From: a bacterium
GTDB lineage: Bacteria; Myxococcota; UBA727; JAUIJE01
DNA: 64,000 nucleotides
Assembly: GCA_030431455.1 (NCBI GenBank)
Contig: JAUIJE010000001.1
Span: 186,001-250,000 of the forward strand
Direction of reading: 5' to 3'
Shown piece by piece: positions 62,031 to 64,000 of the stretch (positions are counted from its first letter, which is position 1; every line of letters starts with the position of its first letter). The position numbers and the translations under genes were made by a program. The notes beneath the pieces are model-generated. The model did no database searches. It saw only the letters and a list, made by a program, of their open reading frames with translations, and was not told the origin of the DNA.

Positions 62031-63100
62031 TGCGCCACCGTCCCGCGGGCCGCGCGCCCGCCTTGCTTTTGTCCGCCTGGGCCCTGGTCGCGTGCGACCA
62101 AACCGCCCCTGCCGCCGCGCCCACGCCGCAGCCCGCGGCCGCGGACGACGCGGCCACACCCCCTGCCAATGTCTATGCAGGACACTTCACCGCGGCGCGC
62201 CCCCTCGAGGAGGTGCGCGAGCTGTTGGCGGTGGCCGAGACGGTGGCGCCCCCGTCGGCCACCCGGCTCTTGGCCGCGCCCTTCGCGGGCCGGGTGCAGC
62301 GCGTCGACGTCGCCCCCGGCGACGAGGTCAAGGCCGGTCAGGTCATCGCGGTGTTGCTGCTGCCCGACCTCGGCGAGGCCGCGACCGACTACGTCATCGC
62401 CCAGCGCACGTCACAGAGCCGGCAAAAGCGGCTCCAACAACTCGTGGCGCTGTCCCAGTCAGGCATGGCCCGGGCCAGCGCGGTCACCGACGCGGAGGTC
62501 GCGGCCGCCGATGCCGAGGGGCGGTCACTGGCCGCCGCGGCCCGCTTGCGGGGGGCGGGCATCGATCCGGCGTCAGCCCAAAAGTGGGCCGAAGCCGGCG
62601 GGCGCTATTGGCTCACCGCCCCCCACGAGGGGGTGGTGGTCGAGGTCATGGGCCACCCCGGAAGCGCGCTCCAGCAAAACGACCCGGTGGCGCGCCTCGA
62701 GACCGCGGCCCCGGTCCGCGTCGAGGCCCACATCGCGCCCGCCCTGTGGGCCGCGGACTTCGCCGGCTTTGAGCTGATGCTCGACGACGCGGTGGTGCCG
62801 ATCACCCCCTTGGCCGCGGCCCGCACGCTCTCCCCCAAGAGCGGAACCGCCCGGGTGTGGTTCAGCGTGGACGAGGCCGGCATCGCGGCCGGCCGCACCG
62901 GGTTGGTGCGGCCCAAAGGCAAAGACCCGCTGTTCGTGGTGCCGGCCGACGCGGTGACCCGAACCGACGAGGGCGCGACCGTGGCGATCCGTGATCAAGG
63001 GACATTGGTCAGCCGGCCGGTCACGGTTCACGCCGAGGTCGCGGGTCTGGTCGTGGTCAGCGGGCCGGTGGCGGCCCAGGAGGTCGGCGTCCGTGATTGA
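62030..63100 (+). CDS. RND efflux periplasmic adaptor (CzcB/CusB-type)
   Basis: 356 residues with a lipoprotein signal (LVAC). Biotinyl-lipoyl-like half (LLAAPFAGRVQRVDVAPGDEVKAGQVIAVLLL), helical hairpin (IAQRTSQSRQKRLQQLVAL), second lipoyl half (YWLTAPHEGVVVEVMGHPGSALQQND), beta-barrel and membrane-proximal domains. The N-terminal region lacks an obvious Met/His metal cluster. Links TolC and the RND pump. Overlaps the pump gene by 8 bases. Confidence 0.87.
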   Translation: MRHRPAGRAPALLLSAWALVACDQTAPAAAPTPQPAAADDAATPPANVYAGHFTAARPLEEVRELLAVAETVAPPSATRLLAAPFAGRVQRVDVAPGDEVKAGQVIAVLLLPDLGEAATDYVIAQRTSQSRQKRLQQLVALSQSGMARASAVTDAEVAAADAEGRSLAAAARLRGAGIDPASAQKWAEAGGRYWLTAPHEGVVVEVMGHPGSALQQNDPVARLETAAPVRVEAHIAPALWAADFAGFELMLDDAVVPITPLAAARTLSPKSGTARVWFSVDEAGIAAGRTGLVRPKGKDPLFVVPADAVTRTDEGATVAIRDQGTLVSRPVTVHAEVAGLVVVSGPVAAQEVGVRD

Positions 63101-64000
63101 GCAGCTCTCGGTCGCGCCCCTGAAGTCGCGCAACGCGGTGCTCGGGGTCACGTTGGTGCTCGCGGTGGCGGCGGCGTTCTACGCCCGCGGGCTGAAGCTC
63201 GACGCGCTCCCTGACATCACCCCCAACCAGGTGGTGGTGTTGACCACCGCGCCCGGGTTCACCCCCGACGAGGTGGAGCTCTTGGTCACCCGGCCGGTGG
63301 AGGTCGCGCTGTCGGGCACCCCCGGGCTGGTGTCGCAGCGCAGCGTGTCCCGGTACGGGGTCTCCCAGGTGGTGGCGGAGTTTCCCGACGACGTGGACCC
63401 GTTTTTTGCGCGCCAGGTGGTGCAAGAGCGGCTGCTCACGGTCTCGTTGCCCGGTGGAGCCGACACCCCCGCGCTCGGGCCCCCCGCCGGCGGCCTCGGC
63501 GAGGTCTACCACTTCAGCCTGCGCTCCCCGGTGCGCAATGGGGCTGAATTGCTGTCGTTGGCGGAGGTCCGGGTGCGCCCGATTTTGGCCCGGGTGCCCG
63601 GCGTGGTCGAGGTCAACACCTGGGGGGGCGAGCGCATGGGCTTTTCTGTGGCGGTGTCGGCGGAAAAGCTCGCCGCCCGCGGCCTGACCTTGGCCGACGT
63701 GCAGGCGGCGTTGGAGCAGGCCCAAGGCACCCGCGCGGGCGCGGCGCTGCGCAACGGGCGCGGCCAGGCCTACGTGCGGGCGACCCGCCGCCCCCAGTCC
63801 CCCGACGAGCTCGGCGACGTCGTGGTGGGGCACGATCACAGCACCCACGCGGTGGTGCGCCTGTCCGACGTGGCCCGGCTCGGGCCGGCCCACTTTCCCC
63901 GGGTGGGGGCGGCCACCGGCGATGGCGAGGGCGAGCTGGTGTACGTGATGGTGCAGATGCTGCGCGGGGCCAACGCGCTGGAGCTGTCCCAGGCGCTGGA
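63093..64000 (+). CDS. CzcA/CusA-type heavy-metal RND pump, N-terminal part (cut by window edge)
   Basis: 302 residues visible, start GTG with AGGAGG. TM1 near 16-32, then the CzcA pore-domain sequence: LPDITPNQVVVLTTAPGFTP, EVELLVTRPVEVALSGTPGL, FFARQVVQERLL and GPPAGGLGEVYHFSL, exactly the heavy-metal efflux branch. The metal-specific DFGxxxDGA / DxxE motif of TM4 lies beyond the window, so the metal cannot be read. Confidence 0.9.
   Translation, partial: MIEQLSVAPLKSRNAVLGVTLVLAVAAAFYARGLKLDALPDITPNQVVVLTTAPGFTPDEVELLVTRPVEVALSGTPGLVSQRSVSRYGVSQVVAEFPDDVDPFFARQVVQERLLTVSLPGGADTPALGPPAGGLGEVYHFSLRSPVRNGAELLSLAEVRVRPILARVPGVVEVNTWGGERMGFSVAVSAEKLAARGLTLADVQAALEQAQGTRAGAALRNGRGQAYVRATRRPQSPDELGDVVVGHDHSTHAVVRLSDVARLGPAHFPRVGAATGDGEGELVYVMVQMLRGANALELSQAL

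Overview
The window is high-GC bacterial DNA with dense, strongly G/C-ending coding and few gaps. Several genes have a myxobacterial (Myxococcota, formerly Deltaproteobacteria) look: a Ser/Thr kinase with the HRDVSPQN loop plus a PEGA tail, a MopE-like Asp/Cys metal-binding motif, many putative lipoproteins, and M13 and GlnRS genes. The phylum is inferred from gene content only. No rRNA, tRNA, CRISPR array, transposase or phage gene was seen.

Layout. 1-7450 (minus): one tight operon with a GMC oxidoreductase, two lipase-like lipoproteins (one with its nucleophile Ser replaced by Ala), a Cys-rich lipoprotein, an MMPL/RND transporter and a LolA-like protein cut by the window edge. It reads as a lipid or ester processing and export unit. 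7657-10141 (plus): a two-subunit gluconate/cholesterol-oxidase-type GMC dehydrogenase. 10112-13358 (minus): isoprenylcysteine methyltransferase-like protein, Mpo1-like membrane protein and a second MMPL transporter. 13423-18769: TPR-like protein, a dedicated sortase with its VIT/vWA substrate, YceI, and a polyhydroxyalkanoate-system protein. 18820-20118: phosphoesterase lipoprotein with a 111-residue Gly/Asp tract. 20235-25469 (plus): TPR protein, PyrC, ABHD18-like hydrolase, unknown protein, PECR-like SDR. 25498-28659 (minus): coiled-coil/acidic protein and two small exported charged proteins. 28783-37786: kinase and partners, DUF4080 radical SAM protein, M13 peptidase, GlnRS. 37820-39751: LysM protein, small lipoprotein, a peroxiredoxin whose catalytic Cys codon is UGA, and a MOSC protein. 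39893-42201: cytochrome bd oxidase.

42444-58337 is the most unusual part. It holds a CHAD-like protein with two small partners (plus strand), then facing it on the minus strand a HIT-CYTH fusion, three tandem giant (about 1140-residue) paralogues that each carry the full signature series of a CYTH/triphosphate-tunnel domain, and an RMD1/DUF155 membrane protein. CHAD and CYTH domains are both tied to polyphosphate and inorganic triphosphate, so this looks like an undescribed triphosphate/polyphosphate locus. The convergent ends of the two arms enclose a 0.7-kb non-coding region packed with perfect short hairpins and a 64-bp exact direct repeat.

58445-64000: a 723-residue unknown protein, then a CzcCBA/CusCBA-type metal efflux operon preceded by three identical, helically phased 8-bp sites. 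The last gene runs off the window.

The two strongest leads are the selenocysteine peroxiredoxin with a bSECIS-like hairpin at 38732-39229 and the CHAD/CYTH locus at 42444-57334.
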